Of a DNA stretch of 64,000 bases, positions 63,419-64,000 are shown piece by piece (positions within the stretch are counted from its first letter, which is position 1; each line of letters starts with the position of its first letter). Where the stretch lies: assembly GCA_020284085.1 (NCBI GenBank), contig JACEVL010001161.1, positions 616,379 through 680,378 of the forward strand. The letters are read 5' to 3'. The translations under genes were made by a program, and so were the position numbers. The notes beneath the pieces were generated by a model, which saw nothing but the letters and a program-made list of their open reading frames with translations, ran no database searches and was not told where the DNA came from. Source of the DNA: Aporrectodea caliginosa (lineage: Eukaryota > Annelida > Clitellata > Crassiclitellata > Lumbricidae).

Positions 63419-64000
63419 GCAAAACTTTTGGTGTGCTCTTCAGCGTCTCTGAAAGTACAAACTTCAGCAGCATTAGTCTCGAGTTTATAGGAGTGATTAG
63501 AACATTGGTAATATGGTTAGGATTAGCGTTGAGATTAATTTGTTAGGGACTGTTGTAATCTGTTGTAGATGACAAGAGACCAAGAGTGGGCACTGAAGAT
63601 GTTTGCTGAAAATTCGATTCTCGTCGACATACAAGAATAATCTTCCTTTATCTGAACTTTCTCATAGGCTAGCTTGAAGTGTCTTTGAGCTTCTATTATG
63701 ACAAATGCTTAAAGAACGTCAGATAGTTAAACGTTCTTTCGCAATGTTTACTTATGAATGACCTTTCTTTTCAGATTATATTTGCTTTTTCATAGACTAG
63801 CTTGAAGTGGAATTGACTTTCTATTAACGAATCTGCATCATCTGCTACTGTACTAGGCTATTAACGGCTAAGGCTACTTCTAACAACAGTTACTATCATA
63901 TACAACACAGACAAAATTTCACTAAACTACTAGGCCTACCTTACACACTGCTGCTTCGCACCTCGTATGAAATATCCACACGCCACCACTGTACGCAAGG
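63419..64000. repeat. End of second block (copy of 45067-45640)
   Basis: Nearly base-for-base copy, including the candidate 3' UTR junction at about 63549-63568. The block continues past the window end. Confidence 0.85.

Overview
The window is animal (invertebrate) genomic DNA. It has intron-split genes with GT..AG junctions, tRNA-derived SINEs, non-LTR retrotransposons, hAT and piggyBac DNA transposons, and long microsatellites. The very frequent short word TAGGCCTA is something I associate with echinoderm and other marine deuterostome genomes. That placement rests on recall and is weak. There is no bacterial operon structure.

The only host genes I can support are four copies of a small secreted von Willebrand factor A (vWA) gene, all on the + strand. 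Each uses the same plan: a 61-nt signal-peptide exon (phase 1), a 202-nt exon with the D-x-S-x-T metal-site motif (phase 2), a 307-nt exon with the (T/S)DG loop (phase 0), and an 87-nt terminal exon ending in Cys and stop. The predicted protein is 218 residues. The copies alternate between two subfamilies: A1 (20506-25448), V1 (34102-42109), A2 (46324-52788) and V2 (58072-62891). Only V1 has an open frame with all splice sites. A1 has one frameshift. A2 lacks exon 1 and has a stop and a 5-nt deletion. V2 has a frameshift and a lost splice donor. The alternation comes from a tandem duplication of an A+V block of about 23.9 kb (roughly 22.4-45.6 kb and 46.26 kb to beyond the window end).

Because the block is duplicated, one copy often keeps the unoccupied target of a transposon found in the other. 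Insertions readable this way are a piggyBac with a TTAA target (42646-45066; empty site at 63415), a second TTAA element with a nested LINE (37090-39530), hAT elements (46914-47675 and about 40024-41183), a 5'-truncated LINE (49686-52316), a SINE pair (27012-27440), a 9-bp-TSD element (59882-60170) and short retroposed tails. The lengths of V1 and V2 intron 3 differ by almost exactly the summed insert sizes.

Layout: 1-2.4 kb, microsatellites. 2.4-4.3 kb, non-autonomous piggyBac-like element filled with a GAGATCTGGTGAGAGGA-type minisatellite. 4.9-9.6 kb, SINE and LINE fragments plus a diverged relic of the block. 10.5-11.9 kb, hAT element. 11.85-18.9 kb, a 3.7-kb tandem repeat whose junction (15.1-15.6 kb) looks like poor consensus. 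20.2-64 kb, the vWA array and its transposons. Several repeat families share a GGCGCTATAAAT-like 3' end followed by a different simple repeat. This links many of the microsatellites to retrotransposon tails.
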